64,000 nt of DNA from Halomonas alkalicola (GCF_030704205.1 NZ_CP131913.1:496001-560000), one strand, 5' to 3'. Counted from the first letter of the stretch, positions 8,961 to 17,908 are shown. Made by a program: numbers and translations. Notes: generated by a model not told the origin, from the sequence alone.

Positions 8961-9581
8961 TCAGGATGTCGGCCGCTTATCCAGCACCGCATCGATCAGG
9001 CCATACTCGGCCGCCTGGACGCCGTTCATGAAGTTGTCGCGGTCGGTGTCCCGCGCGATGGTATCGATGTCCTGGCCCGTATGGTGCGCCAGGATCTGGT
9101 TGAGCTTGTCACGGATGCCGAGGATCTCACGGGTGTGGATCTCGATATCCGAGGCCTGGCCCTGGTAGCCGCCCAGCGGCTGGTGGATCATCATCCGCGA
9201 GTTGGGCAGGCAGAAGCGCTTGCCGGCCGCACCGCCGGCCAGCAGCAGGGCCCCCATGCTCGCCGCCTGGCCGATGCAGACGGTAGAGACGTCGGGCTTG
9301 ATGAACTGCATGGTGTCGTAGATCGACATCCCCGCGGTCACCGCCCCGCCCGGGGAGTTGATGTAGAGGTGGATGTCCTTGTCCGGGTTCTCGGACTCAA
9401 GGAACAGCAGCTGAGCCACCACCAGGTTGGCCATGTAGTCTTCCACGGGCCCCACCAGGAAGATCACACGCTCCTTGAGCAGGCGGGAATAGATGTCGTA
9501 GGCCCGCTCGCCGCGCGCGCTCTGCTCGACCACCATCGGCACCAGGCCACCGGCGTTGTGGATCTCGAACTCGTTGCTCAT
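8961..9581 (-). CDS. clpP: ATP-dependent Clp protease proteolytic subunit ClpP
   Basis: ClpP is the tetradecameric serine peptidase of the ClpXP and ClpAP machines in the cytoplasm. The 206-residue protein shows the catalytic Ser in [11 protein letters not shown], the catalytic His in [10 protein letters not shown], and the family Asp in the [11 protein letters not shown] helix region. The N-terminal [18 protein letters not shown] block is typical. The ATG at 9581 follows AAGGACG. The gene lies between tig and clpX on the same strand, 90 bases after tig, and a strong hairpin occupies that gap. Confidence 0.97.
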   Translation of the reverse strand: MSNEFEIHNAGGLVPMVVEQSARGERAYDIYSRLLKERVIFLVGPVEDYMANLVVAQLLFLESENPDKDIHLYINSPGGAVTAGMSIYDTMQFIKPDVSTVCIGQAASMGALLLAGGAAGKRFCLPNSRMMIHQPLGGYQGQASDIEIHTREILGIRDKLNQILAHHTGQDIDTIARDTDRDNFMNGVQAAEYGLIDAVLDKRPTS

Positions 9582-9619
9582 CAGTGTGACGTCCTTGCAT
9601 CCGAAGAATGGAAGCGGCT

Positions 9620-9654
9620 GGGCAGGCGCGCCGATCGTCGGCGCGCCTGTGCCC
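9620..9654 (-). promoter_or_regulatory. Hairpin between tig and clpP
   Basis: A long GC-rich inverted repeat (GGGCAGGCGCGCCGA and its complement, with a two-base bulge and a three-base loop) fills the tig-clpP gap. No T-tract follows on the minus strand. It could attenuate read-through or set differential mRNA stability. Confidence 0.45.
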
Positions 9655-9671
9655 GGAGGCGGTGAAGGAGA

Positions 9672-11033
9672 TCAGGCCTTGCTCTCTTCCTGACCCTCTT
9701 CCTCGCTCTCCTCCTCGTCGGCCTCGGCCTGCTGCTGGGCAGCGGCCAGGACCTCCTGGTAGGTCATGGTGACATCCTTGACGCTGGCCTGCTCGAGCAG
9801 GGTGTCGACGGCCTTCTCTTCGAGAATGGCAGACTTCAGCTGAGTCTTCATCTGCTCGTTGCCCATGTAGTACTCGACCACCTGGGCGGGCTCCTGGTAC
9901 TGCTCGGCGAGTTCCTCGACCTTGGCCTTGATCTCGTCGTCGGTGGCGTCGAGCTCACCGGACTTGATCACCTCGGCCAGCAGCAGGCCGACCTGGACGC
10001 GACTCTTGGCCTGCTCGGAGAACAACTCGTTGGGCAGCTGGGAGACATCGAAGTCCTCGCCCAGGCCGAACTGCTGGGCCGCCTGGCGCTTGAGGCCGTC
10101 GGTCTCCTGCTGGATCAGCGACTGCGGCACCGGAATCTCGTTGGCCTTCTTGAGCGCCTCGAGCACCTGCTGCTTGACGCGGTTGTCGACGGCCTGAGAG
10201 GCCTCGCGGGTCATGTTCTTGCGGACCTCGGCGCGGAACTTGTCGAGGTCGCCGTCATCGACGCCAAACTTCTTGACGAACTCGGCGTCCACCTCGGGCA
10301 GGGCCTGGGCCTTCACCGCGTGCAGCTTGATCTTGAAGGTCGCTTCCTGACCGGCCAGGTGGGCGGCCTGGTAGTCCTCGGGGAAGGTGACCTTGATCTC
10401 CTTCTCCTCGCCGGCCGCGACACCCGCCAGCTGCTCCTCGAAGCCGGGGATGAAGCTGCCGGAGCCCAGCACCAGGCTGTGGCCCTCGGCGCTGCCGCCC
10501 TCGAAGGGCTCGTCGCCCAGGAAGCCCTGGAAATCGATGGTCACCTGGTCACCCTCGGCGGCGGCACGCTCAACCTCTTCCCAGCCGGCATTCTGCTTGC
10601 GCAGGGTCTCGATCATCTCGTCGACGTCGGACTCGACCACCTCGACCACCGGGCGCTCGACCTCGGTGCCCTCGATGGAGGCCAGCTCAAACTCCGGATA
10701 GACCTCGAGGGTCGCCACGAACTCGAGGTCCTTGCCCGCCTCGTCGACGGTCGCCTCGATGCGCGGGAAGCCGGCCGGGTTGAGCTCGTTCTCGGAAATG
10801 GCGCGCACGTAGCGCTCGCGCATCACTTCGCCCACCACTTCGTTACGCACGTCGCGGCCGTAGCGCTGACGGATCACCGACATCGGCACCTTGCCCTTGC
10901 GGAAGCCGTCCATGCGAACGTTCTTGGCGGCATCCTTGAGACGGGCATTGACGGCCTCGTCGATCTCGGCGGCCGGCACCTGGACGGTGATGCGGCGTTC
11001 GATCTGGGAGGTCGTATCGACGGAAACTTGCAT
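9672..11033 (-). CDS. tig: Trigger factor
   Basis: Trigger factor is the ribosome-associated chaperone and prolyl isomerase that meets nascent chains at the exit tunnel. The 453-residue protein starts MQVSVDTTSQIERRITV and carries the ribosome-binding signature GFRKGKVPMSVIRQRYG (about residues 43-59). The FKBP-type domain follows with VTIDFQGFLGDEPFEGG and a long helical C-terminal arm region. The C-terminus is acidic (EADEEESEEEGQEE). The start at 11033 is preferred over a longer upstream frame because the N-terminus then aligns with the family. It is the first gene of the tig-clpP-clpX block and has its own sigma-70 promoter. Confidence 0.96.
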   Translation of the reverse strand: MQVSVDTTSQIERRITVQVPAAEIDEAVNARLKDAAKNVRMDGFRKGKVPMSVIRQRYGRDVRNEVVGEVMRERYVRAISENELNPAGFPRIEATVDEAGKDLEFVATLEVYPEFELASIEGTEVERPVVEVVESDVDEMIETLRKQNAGWEEVERAAAEGDQVTIDFQGFLGDEPFEGGSAEGHSLVLGSGSFIPGFEEQLAGVAAGEEKEIKVTFPEDYQAAHLAGQEATFKIKLHAVKAQALPEVDAEFVKKFGVDDGDLDKFRAEVRKNMTREASQAVDNRVKQQVLEALKKANEIPVPQSLIQQETDGLKRQAAQQFGLGEDFDVSQLPNELFSEQAKSRVQVGLLLAEVIKSGELDATDDEIKAKVEELAEQYQEPAQVVEYYMGNEQMKTQLKSAILEEKAVDTLLEQASVKDVTMTYQEVLAAAQQQAEADEEESEEEGQEESKA

Positions 11034-11091
11034 GAAATGTCCTCTACCGACTGGGGGCGTTATGTTGAAGAGTGGAAAGATCAAAGAGGGG

Positions 11092-11120
11092 ATTTTATGA
11101 ATCCCGCCCGGCACTGGCAA
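11092..11120 (-). promoter_or_regulatory. Sigma-70 promoter of tig
   Basis: On the minus strand TTGCCA (11115-11120) and TAAAAT (11092-11097) are separated by 17 bases, about 60 bases upstream of the tig start codon. Apart from this promoter, I see nothing else in the 11034-11307 gap. Confidence 0.7.
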
Positions 11121-11307
11121 GCGCCATGCCGCAGAACATGGGGGCTTCGGGCGTTTTTACAAGGGCAGTTCGGCCAGCGGCACCGATAATTGGCCACGCC
11201 ATGGCGCAAACGCCGGAAACGCCAAGATCGCCGACTCGTGGAGCCCGCGTGAGGATACAACGTCACAAAAGAACAGAAACGAGGATCGAACGGAGGGAGT
11301 CAAGGAG

Positions 11308-11383
11308 TGGGGTGGATGATGGGGATCGAACCCACGACCACCGGAGCCACAATCCGGGGCTCTACCACTGAGCTACATCCACC
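11308..11383 (-). tRNA. tRNA-His (GTG), second copy
   Basis: The complement reads GGTGGATGTAGCTCAG, then an anticodon loop with GTG, the TTCGATCC T-loop region and an encoded CCA. The extra 5' G (G-1) that is typical of tRNA-His is present. The sequence is identical to the copy at 11440-11515, so this is a tandem duplication within the operon. Confidence 0.95.
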
Positions 11384-11439
11384 ACTGCCTTGAAACAACT
11401 GTCGAAACTAACGCCAGCCGAAACCAACGCCTGTCGAAA

Positions 11440-11515
11440 TGGGGTGGATGATGGGGATCGAACCCACGACCACCGGAGCCACAATCCGGGGCTCTACCAC
11501 TGAGCTACATCCACC
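11440..11515 (-). tRNA. tRNA-His (GTG), first copy
   Basis: This is a complete cloverleaf on the minus strand with anticodon GTG, G-1 and an encoded CCA. It is identical over its length to the neighbouring copy. The 56-base spacer between the copies has no promoter-like sequence, so both belong to the Pro-Arg-His-His transcript. Confidence 0.95.
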
Positions 11516-11552
11516 ATAATCGACAACAACTCGAACCGCATCCTGCCAGAGC

Positions 11553-11629
11553 TGGCACGCCCAGCAGGACTCGAACCTGCAACCTACGGCTTAGAAGGCC
11601 GTTGCTCTATCCGGTTGAGCTATGGGCGC
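11553..11629 (-). tRNA. tRNA-Arg (TCT)
   Basis: The minus strand folds as a cloverleaf with acceptor GCGCCCA, anticodon TCT in the loop CTTCTAA, a GGTTCGAGTCC T-arm and an encoded CCA. It decodes AGA and AGG, which are rare codons in this GC-rich genome. Confidence 0.95.
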
Positions 11630-11697
11630 ATTCTACTCTTCAGACTGCCGAACCGCAACCCGTAGATCTCGTTTTCTGCAGACCATTCAACAGGTTG

Positions 11698-11774
11698 TGG
11701 TCGGAGTGGAGGGATTCGAACCCCCGACATCCTGCTCCCAAAGCAGGCGCGCTACCAGACTGCGCTACACTCCG
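11698..11774 (-). tRNA. tRNA-Pro (TGG)
   Basis: The minus strand has acceptor CGGAGTG, anticodon TGG in TTTGGGA, T-arm GGTTCGAATCC and an encoded CCA. It is the promoter-proximal tRNA of the operon; a good sigma-70 promoter lies 54 bases upstream. Confidence 0.95.
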
Positions 11775-11827
11775 CCGCGATTCATGCCGGCCTGACGCCG
11801 CCGCAGGGGCCTCGTCGAGCGCTGCGT

Positions 11828-11855
11828 ATTCTACGTGACTTTCCCCTGCGGTCAA
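11828..11855 (-). promoter_or_regulatory. Sigma-70 promoter of the Pro-Arg-His-His tRNA operon
   Basis: On the minus strand TTGACC (11850-11855) and TAGAAT (11828-11833) are separated by 16 bases. A GC-rich stretch follows the -10 box, as expected of a stringently controlled tRNA promoter. Confidence 0.75.
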
Positions 11856-11980
11856 GCGCTTGGATCATCGACATTGGGGCCTGGCGCTTTGTTTCGACGC
11901 CGCGGCATGCGAAAATCACGCCTTCTTCCGCGGGCCGGCTGCCAGCCCGCACCGCCCACCCAGCCGCCAGAGGAAGCGCG

Positions 11981-12838
11981 ATGTCCGCCCAACTGATCGA
12001 TGGCAAGTCCATAGCCGCCCGAGTCCGCCAGCAGGTCGCACGCCAGGTTCAGGCACGTCGCGACGCCGGGGCCCGCGTGCCGGGGCTCGCCGTGGTGCTG
12101 GTGGGCCAGGACCCCGCCTCGGCGGTCTATGTGCGCAACAAGCACAACGCCTGCGTGGAAGCGGGGATCGAATCCTTCCGGCACCAGCTACCCGCCGAGA
12201 CCTCCCAGGAGGAGCTCGAGGCCCTGGTGGACCGGCTCAACGCCGACCCGACGGTGGACGGCATCCTGGTCCAGCTGCCGCTGCCCGCCCACCTGGATGC
12301 CCGCCCGATCCTCGAACGCATCCGTCCCGACAAGGACGTGGACGGCTTCCACCCCTACAACCTGGGCCGTCTGGCCCAGCGCCTGCCCATGCTGCGCCCC
12401 TGCACCCCCAAGGGGGTGATGACGCTGCTCGAGCAGTCCGATCTCCGGGTGCGCGGGCTGGACGCCACCGTGGTCGGCGCCTCCAATATCGTCGGGCGCC
12501 CCATGGCGCTGGAGCTGATGCTGGCCGGCTGCACCACCACCGTCTGCCACCGCTTCACCCAGAACCTCGAGGAGCACGTGCGTCGCGCCGACCTGCTGGT
12601 GGTGGCCGTGGGCAAGCCGGGGCTGGTCAAGGGCGAGTGGGTCAAGGAGGGCGCCATCGTCATCGACGTGGGCATCAACCGGCTGGAGGACGGCAGCCTG
12701 GGGGGGGACGTCGACTTCGCCGCCGCCGCCGAACGCGCCAGCTGGATCACCCCGGTGCCTGGCGGCGTCGGCCCCATGACGGTCGCCACCCTGCTCGAGA
12801 ACACCCTGCAGGCCGCCGACATGCACGACACACGCTGA
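11981..12838 (+). CDS. folD: Bifunctional methylenetetrahydrofolate dehydrogenase/cyclohydrolase
   Basis: FolD oxidises 5,10-methylene-THF with NADP+ and hydrolyses the methenyl product to 10-formyl-THF, feeding purine and formyl-Met synthesis. The 285-residue protein has the [17 protein letters not shown] block with the catalytic Lys (about residue 54). It also has the DVDGFHPYN and [10 protein letters not shown] blocks, the Rossmann segment [13 protein letters not shown] (about 165) and the C-terminal [11 protein letters not shown]. The ATG follows GAGGAAGCGCG. The gene is divergent from the tRNA operon. The length is normal (E. coli FolD is 288). Confidence 0.97.
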   Translation: MSAQLIDGKSIAARVRQQVARQVQARRDAGARVPGLAVVLVGQDPASAVYVRNKHNACVEAGIESFRHQLPAETSQEELEALVDRLNADPTVDGILVQLPLPAHLDARPILERIRPDKDVDGFHPYNLGRLAQRLPMLRPCTPKGVMTLLEQSDLRVRGLDATVVGASNIVGRPMALELMLAGCTTTVCHRFTQNLEEHVRRADLLVVAVGKPGLVKGEWVKEGAIVIDVGINRLEDGSLGGDVDFAAAAERASWITPVPGGVGPMTVATLLENTLQAADMHDTR

Positions 12839-12910
12839 CCCCGATACCCGTCAGCACCCGAGACTCACTTCGGGGTCCGCCGCGGCGGGCCCCCACCACC
12901 AGGACCTGCT

Positions 12911-13657
12911 ATGCAACGCATCGGAATCATTGGCGCCATGGCCCAGGAGGTAGAGCACCTGGCTTCCCTGCTGGAGGGGCGCGAGACCCGCTCTCACGTG
13001 GGCTCCACCTTCCACAGCGGACGGCTGCACGGGGTCGAGGTGGTGATCCTGCAGTCCGGCATCGGCAAGGTGAACGCGGCGGTCGGCACCACCCTGCTGC
13101 TGGACATCTACAAGCCCGACGCCGTGATCAACACCGGCTCCGCCGGCGGCTTCGGCAAGGATCTGGCGATCGGCGACGTGGTGATCTCCAGCGAGGTGCG
13201 CCACCATGACGTGGACGCCGTGGTGTTCGGCTACGAGCATGGCCAGGTACCGCAGATGCCCGCCGCCTATCTGCCCGACCCGCGCCTGGTGGCCATCGCG
13301 CGGGAGTGCGTGGAATCCCTGGGCGAGGTCCGCGTCGTCGAGGGGCTGATCGCCACCGGCGATGTCTTCATGGCCTGCCCCAACCTGGTGGAGCAGACCC
13401 GCCGACGCTTCCCCACCATGCTCGCCGCCGAGATGGAGGCCGCCGCCATCGCCCAGACCTGCCTGCTCTACGGTTGCCCCTTCGTGGTGATCCGCGCCCT
13501 CTCCGATATCGCCGGCGGTGGCGACAACCACCTCTCCTTCGAAGAGTTCCTGGAGAAGGCCGCCACCCACTCCGCCCACATGGTGGAGGCCATGGTGAAG
13601 CGCCTGGCGAACCTCCCCGTCGAGCAGCCCAGCGATGCCCTGGCGGAGCGGGCCTGA
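12911..13657 (+). CDS. mtnN: 5'-methylthioadenosine/S-adenosylhomocysteine nucleosidase
   Basis: MtnN (Pfs) cleaves adenine from methylthioadenosine and from S-adenosylhomocysteine, detoxifying both and supplying S-ribosylhomocysteine to LuxS. The 248-residue protein has the catalytic Glu in GAMAQEVEHL (residue 13). The nucleoside-binding NTGSAGGF block is near 78, EMEAAAIAQ (second Glu) is near 174, and the catalytic Asp is in ALSDIAGGGDN near 198. luxS lies about 1.5 kb away in the opposite orientation, so the two consecutive enzymes of the activated methyl cycle are neighbours. Its end is 14 bases from the downstream hydrolase start. Confidence 0.95.
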   Translation: MQRIGIIGAMAQEVEHLASLLEGRETRSHVGSTFHSGRLHGVEVVILQSGIGKVNAAVGTTLLLDIYKPDAVINTGSAGGFGKDLAIGDVVISSEVRHHDVDAVVFGYEHGQVPQMPAAYLPDPRLVAIARECVESLGEVRVVEGLIATGDVFMACPNLVEQTRRRFPTMLAAEMEAAAIAQTCLLYGCPFVVIRALSDIAGGGDNHLSFEEFLEKAATHSAHMVEAMVKRLANLPVEQPSDALAERA

Positions 13658-13670
13658 TCCCAGGCGGTGG

Positions 13671-14591
13671 ATGCCGGCGCTGCTGCTGGCCGGCGCCCTG
13701 CTGACCGGCTGCGGCTCCACCCACCTCGACGACACCTTCGCGCCGGTGGCGGCGACCCCGACCGAAGCGCCAAGCCTTGCCTTCGATGCGCTGCCGGCGC
13801 GGACCTATACCCCACCGGACTGGCCCAGGCCCCTGCGAGCCGAGGTGCTGCTGCCGCGCTCGGCGGATGATGCACTACGCCCCGCCGCTCTGCTGGTCCA
13901 CGGCGGCGGCTGGCAGAACCGCACCCCGCGGGACATGGCCGGCATCGCCGAACAGCTGGCCGCCCGCGGCTACGTCACCATCAACATCGAACACCGCTTC
14001 GCCCCGGAGCATCGCTTCCCCGCCCAGCTGCACGACCTCCAGCAGGCCATGGCCTGGATCCACGCCAACGCCTAAGCGTGGCGAGTGGACACCGCGCGGA
14101 TCGTCGGCGTGGGCTTCTCCTCCGGCGCCCACCTGGTCAGCCTGCTGGCCCTGGCCGGGGCGGAGGGGCCCCTGGCCGACCCCCATGGTGGCGACCACAC
14201 CCAGCCCGCCGCCGTGCTCGCCGGCGGCATCCCGAGCGACCTGTTCAAGTTTCCCGATGGTCGGCTGGTGGTGGAGTTCCTGGGCGGCACCCGCGCCGAG
14301 GTGCCGGAGCAGTATGCCCTCGCCTCACTGGCCCGTCAGATCAACGGCCAGCCGCCGCCCTTCTTCCTGTTCCACGGCACCCGCGACCGCCTGGTGCCGC
14401 TGGACCACAGCACCGACTTCCAGCAGGCGCTGGTGGCCCGCGGTGGCGAGGCCGAGCTCTATCTGCAGCATGGGCGCGGTCACTTCCTGAGCTTCCTGAC
14501 CCGGGGCAGCGCCATCGAGGCGGGCATCGACTTCCTGACGCGCCAGGTCTCGCCGGCCGAGGCGCCCAGCGCGCCCTCAACGCCGCCATGA
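13671..14591 (+). pseudogene. Alpha/beta hydrolase (BD-FAE/esterase-like lipoprotein) interrupted by an in-frame TAA
   Basis: The frame encodes a lipoprotein signal (MPALLLAGALLTGC, lipobox Cys at about residue 14) followed by an alpha/beta hydrolase of the BD-FAE/esterase type. A TAA at 14073-14075 breaks it after AWIHANA. The same frame continues with RVDTARIVGVGFSSGAH. All catalytic parts are intact on either side: the oxyanion HGGGW is upstream, and the nucleophile GFSSG, the Asp in HGTRDRLVPL and the His in QHGRGHFLS are downstream. A single GAA to TAA change would explain the break, so this looks like a recent nonsense mutation. The GTG or ATG codons just after the stop could restart translation of a fragment lacking the oxyanion strand. 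A sequencing error is the main alternative. Confidence 0.8.
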
Positions 14592-14603
14592 CGCCCCCAC
14601 ATA

Positions 14604-14635
14604 CGACACTGCCGGCCCTTGGGCCGGCAGTGTCG
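14604..14635. terminator. Perfect 15-bp hairpin between the broken hydrolase gene and luxS
   Basis: CGACACTGCCGGCCC and its exact complement are separated by TT, in the convergent gap between the hydrolase gene and luxS. There is no T-run on either side, but the stem stability and location suit a bidirectional transcription barrier. Confidence 0.55.
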
Positions 14636-14672
14636 CGTGATGGCAGGCCCGAAGGCCCTGGCTGCGAGGCGC

Positions 14673-15197
14673 TCAGGCGCTCTTGCCCTCCGCCTCCTTC
14701 AGGAAGGCCTCGCTCAGGTAGAGCGCCTCGTTGCTGTTGACGCCAATCCCGCGGGCGATGATGTCCCGGGCGATCGCCTGCGCCTCCTCCAGGGAGTGCA
14801 GGGTGTAGGTGCCGCACTGGTACTCGTTGAGCTCGGGGATCTGGTCCGCGCTCGGCACCCGGGCGACATCCTCCATGGCGGCCAGCCACGCGCGGCTCAC
14901 GTCCGCTTCGCTGGGCGTACCGATCACGCTCATGTAGAAGCCGGTACGGCAGCCCATGGGCGAGAGGTCGATGATCTCCACCTCGGGGCCGTTGAGATGG
15001 TCCCGCATGAAACCGGCGAAGAGGTGCTCCAGGGTATGGATGCCCTTCTCCGAGAGGATCTCCCGGTTGGGCAGACAGAAGCGCAGGTCGAAGACGGTGA
15101 TCTTGTCGCCGGAGGGGGTCTGCATGGCCTTGGCGACCCGCACGGCGGGCGCCTCCATCCGGGTATGATCAACGCGAAAACTGTCCAGGAGTGGCAT
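14673..15197 (-). CDS. luxS: S-ribosylhomocysteine lyase (autoinducer-2 synthase)
   Basis: LuxS converts S-ribosylhomocysteine to homocysteine and 4,5-dihydroxy-2,3-pentanedione, the precursor of AI-2. The 174-residue protein [20 protein letters not shown] has the metal ligands in HTLEH (about residues 54-58), the catalytic Cys in MGCRTGFY (about 84) and the third metal ligand in the QCGTYTLHS block. I chose the start at 15197 because GGAG lies eight bases upstream and the N-terminus matches the family; an ATG four codons earlier is less likely. Together with mtnN it gives the Pfs-LuxS route instead of the SahH route. Confidence 0.95.
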   Translation of the reverse strand: MPLLDSFRVDHTRMEAPAVRVAKAMQTPSGDKITVFDLRFCLPNREILSEKGIHTLEHLFAGFMRDHLNGPEVEIIDLSPMGCRTGFYMSVIGTPSEADVSRAWLAAMEDVARVPSADQIPELNEYQCGTYTLHSLEEAQAIARDIIARGIGVNSNEALYLSEAFLKEAEGKSA

Positions 15198-15276
15198 GGG
15201 ATTCTCCATTCAGGTCCGATGAATTCAACGGCACGATAACAGATCCGGGCGAGGCCCTGCCCGAAAACTGGCCGCG

Positions 15277-15306
15277 CCCGCCGGGGCCTCGCATGGCCCC
15301 GGCGGG
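15277..15306. terminator. Hairpin after pyrC
   Basis: CCCGCCGGGGCC and GGCCCCGGCGGG form a perfect 12-base-pair stem with a six-base loop, ten bases beyond the pyrC stop codon on the minus strand. No T-tract follows. Confidence 0.5.
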
Positions 15307-15316
15307 TGCAGAGGCG

Positions 15317-16354
15317 TTACGCCTGCAGCTTCCAGGCCAGCGTCTCGCCGGCACGCAGCGGCACGATGCGCTGACCCGCGGCGTAGGGCAGCGAGGCCGG
15401 CAGCTGCCATGGCTCGCGCACCAGGGTGACGGTGTCGGCATTGCGAGGCAGGCCGTAGAAGTCCGGCCCGAAGTGGCTGGCGAAGCCCTCCAGGCGCGCC
15501 AGGGCACCTGCCGCCTCGAAGGCCTCGGCATAGAGCTCGATGGCCGCCGGGGCGGTGTAGGCGCCGGCACAGCCGCAGGCGCTCTCCTTGTCACCCTGGG
15601 CATGGGGGGCACTGTCGGTGCCCAGGAAGAACTTGGGACTGCCGGAGGTCGCCGCCGCCAGCAGCGCCTGGCGGTGACGCTCGCGCTTGAGGATCGGCAG
15701 GCAGTAGTAGTGGGGACGAATGCCGCCCACCAGCATGTGGTTGCGGTTATAGAGCAGGTGGTGAGCGGTGATCGTCGCGGCCACGTTGGCCGGCGCGCTG
15801 GTCACGAATTCGGCGGCATCCGCGGTGGTGATGTGCTCGAAGACCACCCTCAGGGTGGGATGGCGCTCGAGCAGTGGCTTCATCACCCGTTCGATGAACA
15901 CCGCCTCGCGATCGAAGATATCGATCTCGGCGTCGGTCACCTCGCCGTGCACCAGCAGCGGCAGGCCGAGCCTCGCCATGGCGGCGATGGCGGCGTCGCA
16001 GTGGGCGAGGTCGGTGACGCCGGAATCGGAGTTGGTGGTGGCACCGGCCGGGTAGAGCTTGACCGCATGCACCAGGCCGCTGGCGTGGGCGCGCTCGATC
16101 TCCTCGGCCGGTGTCCTGTCGGTGAGGTAGAGCGTCATCAGCGGCTCGAAGGCGCTGCCCGCCGGCAGCGCGGCCAGGATGCGCTCGCGGTAGGCCAGGG
16201 CCTGCTCGGTGGTGGTGACCGGCGGCGTGAGGTTGGGCATGATGATGGCACGGCCCATCTGGCGGGCAGTGGCACCGACCACGGCGGCCAGCGCCTCGTT
16301 GTCACGCAGGTGCAGGTGCCAGTCATCGGGGCGGGTCAGGGTCAATGAAGTCAC
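15317..16354 (-). CDS. pyrC: Dihydroorotase (class II)
   Basis: PyrC cyclises carbamoyl-aspartate to dihydroorotate, the third step of pyrimidine synthesis. The 345-residue protein shows the metal ligands DWHLHLRD at about residue 12 and the carboxylated Lys in [14 protein letters not shown] at about 100. LVHGEV is near 135, FEHITT near 173 and the Asp in LGTDSAPH near 246. The length and the N-terminus place it in the short, E. coli-like class. It stands alone between luxS and the DMT transporter gene; argF and pyrF are elsewhere in the window. Confidence 0.96.
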   Translation of the reverse strand: MTSLTLTRPDDWHLHLRDNEALAAVVGATARQMGRAIIMPNLTPPVTTTEQALAYRERILAALPAGSAFEPLMTLYLTDRTPAEEIERAHASGLVHAVKLYPAGATTNSDSGVTDLAHCDAAIAAMARLGLPLLVHGEVTDAEIDIFDREAVFIERVMKPLLERHPTLRVVFEHITTADAAEFVTSAPANVAATITAHHLLYNRNHMLVGGIRPHYYCLPILKRERHRQALLAAATSGSPKFFLGTDSAPHAQGDKESACGCAGAYTAPAAIELYAEAFEAAGALARLEGFASHFGPDFYGLPRNADTVTLVREPWQLPASLPYAAGQRIVPLRAGETLAWKLQA

Positions 16355-16525
16355 GGCGGGTCCTGTGTCGGCGGGTCAAGGGAACATGTGCCCCATTATA
16401 CGGAAAGATGCCCAAAGATACCGGAAGCCGCCGGGCGAGCATGCCGATCGGCACACGGCAAGTTGCTTTGTCTGCTAACATCCATGCTGCCCGTCTCGAG
16501 CCCACTCTCCGCCCCTCAGGACCCC

Positions 16526-17416
16526 ATGCCCAACACCACCGCCCGAGCGCCGCTGCGCGCCGACCTGCTGCTGCTGCTGGTCACCCTGCTGGCCGCGGCC
16601 GGCTGGATCTTCTCCAAGGAGGCCCTGAACGGCATGCCGCCGCTGCTGTTCATCGGCACCCGCTTCCTGCTGGCCGGGATGCTGCTCGGGGCCTTCGCCC
16701 TGCCCGCCCTGCGTCGGCTGTCCCGCAGGGACATCCTGGCCGCCTCCGGCGTCGGGGTGCTGTTCAGCGCCGCCCTGGCACTGTGGATCCTCGGCCTCTA
16801 CCACTCCCGCCACCTCGGCGAGAGCGCCTTCATCAACAGCCTCGGCATCCTGCTGGTGCCGGTGATGGCCCGCCTGCTGTTCGGCGACCGCCCGCCGCGC
16901 ACCACCTGGATCGCCCTGCCGGTGGCGCTGGTCGGCTTCGCCCTGCTGTCGCTCAACGCCGGGCTACGCATCGAGGCCAGCCAGGGCCTGATCACCGCCT
17001 CGGCGGTGCTCTTCTCGATCCTGATCAACGTCAATTCGCGAGTGGTGCACCGGGTCCCGGCCCTCCCGCTCACGGTGATCCAGCTCAGCGTGGTAGGCCT
17101 GCTGCTCGGCCTGGCTTCGCTTGTGATCGAGCCCTGGCCTGGGCACATCGGCGGGGAGACCCTCGGCTGGCTGGCCGCCAGCGTGCTGCTGGCCAGCACC
17201 CTGCGCTTCTTCCTCCAGGTGCATGCACAGGGGCTCACCACCCCCAGCCATGCCGCGGTGATCCTGATGCTGGAGGCGGTCTGGACCGCGCTGCTGGCCG
17301 CCGCCTGGTACCGCGAGACCATGACGCCGCTGCAGCTCGCGGGCTGTGCGCTGATCTTCGCCGCGCTGCTGATCAACCGCTGGTACTGGGTTCGCCGGCT
17401 CTTCACGCGGCGCTGA
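16526..17416 (+). CDS. DMT-family (EamA) transporter
   Basis: This is a predicted inner-membrane permease of the drug/metabolite transporter superfamily, with ten hydrophobic segments in two EamA repeats over 296 residues. The repeats begin LLLLLVTLLAAAGWIFSKEAL and ASAVLFSILINVNSRVV. The substrate cannot be inferred; relatives export amino acids, nucleobases or other metabolites. The ATG at 16526 follows AGGA and is preferred over upstream in-frame starts because the first helix then begins near residue 12. It is followed after 41 bases by another membrane-protein gene on the same strand. Confidence 0.85.
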   Translation: MPNTTARAPLRADLLLLLVTLLAAAGWIFSKEALNGMPPLLFIGTRFLLAGMLLGAFALPALRRLSRRDILAASGVGVLFSAALALWILGLYHSRHLGESAFINSLGILLVPVMARLLFGDRPPRTTWIALPVALVGFALLSLNAGLRIEASQGLITASAVLFSILINVNSRVVHRVPALPLTVIQLSVVGLLLGLASLVIEPWPGHIGGETLGWLAASVLLASTLRFFLQVHAQGLTTPSHAAVILMLEAVWTALLAAAWYRETMTPLQLAGCALIFAALLINRWYWVRRLFTRR

Positions 17417-17457
17417 TTTCCCGTATCATGCCCGCAGATCCAACGAGGGAAGAGAAC

Positions 17458-17895
17458 ATGCCGAAGGTGCGCCACTATGCCGATCTGGTCACCGTGCTGT
17501 CCGGGCTGTCCTGGCTGGTGGTGTACTGGTCGATCAGCCTGACGGCGCAGGTCGGCAGCATCGAGCCCACCCTGGCCGCGCTGCTGATGCTGGGGGCGCT
17601 GGTGCTGGTCAGCTTCGTGCATCGCCCCATTCGCGTGCTGTTGCGCCGCTACCACGTGCGCAAGCGGCGCACCGAGATGTGGATGCATATCCTGGCGCTG
17701 CCACTGACCCTGGCCTTCTTCTTCGGCATCGTCATCGAGAGCATGCTGGCCCCGCTGAACGGCCCTCAGAAGATGCTGCTGTTCAACGTCTTCGCCACCG
17801 CCGGCTGGCTGGTCTTCGTGGTCACGGTGCTGATCAAGCTGGCCATCCACCAGCTGCGCCGCCGGAATAGCGGCAACGGCAAGGCCGAGGGCTAG
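17458..17895 (+). CDS. Small membrane protein of unknown function
   Basis: This 145-residue protein starts MPKVRHYADLVTVLSGLSW after a strong ribosome site (GAGGGAAGAGAAC). It has four hydrophobic segments: about residues 8-28, 36-56 (ALLMLGALVLVSF), 80-98 (ILALPLTLAFFFGIV) and 108-130 (LLFNVFATAGWLVFVVTVLI). A basic loop (RPIRVLLRRYHVRKRR) separates the two halves. I do not recognise the family. The arrangement suggests an integral inner-membrane protein co-transcribed with the DMT transporter upstream. A strong terminator follows. Confidence 0.8.
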   Translation: MPKVRHYADLVTVLSGLSWLVVYWSISLTAQVGSIEPTLAALLMLGALVLVSFVHRPIRVLLRRYHVRKRRTEMWMHILALPLTLAFFFGIVIESMLAPLNGPQKMLLFNVFATAGWLVFVVTVLIKLAIHQLRRRNSGNGKAEG

Positions 17896-17908
17896 CCTCC
17901 CCCGACGC

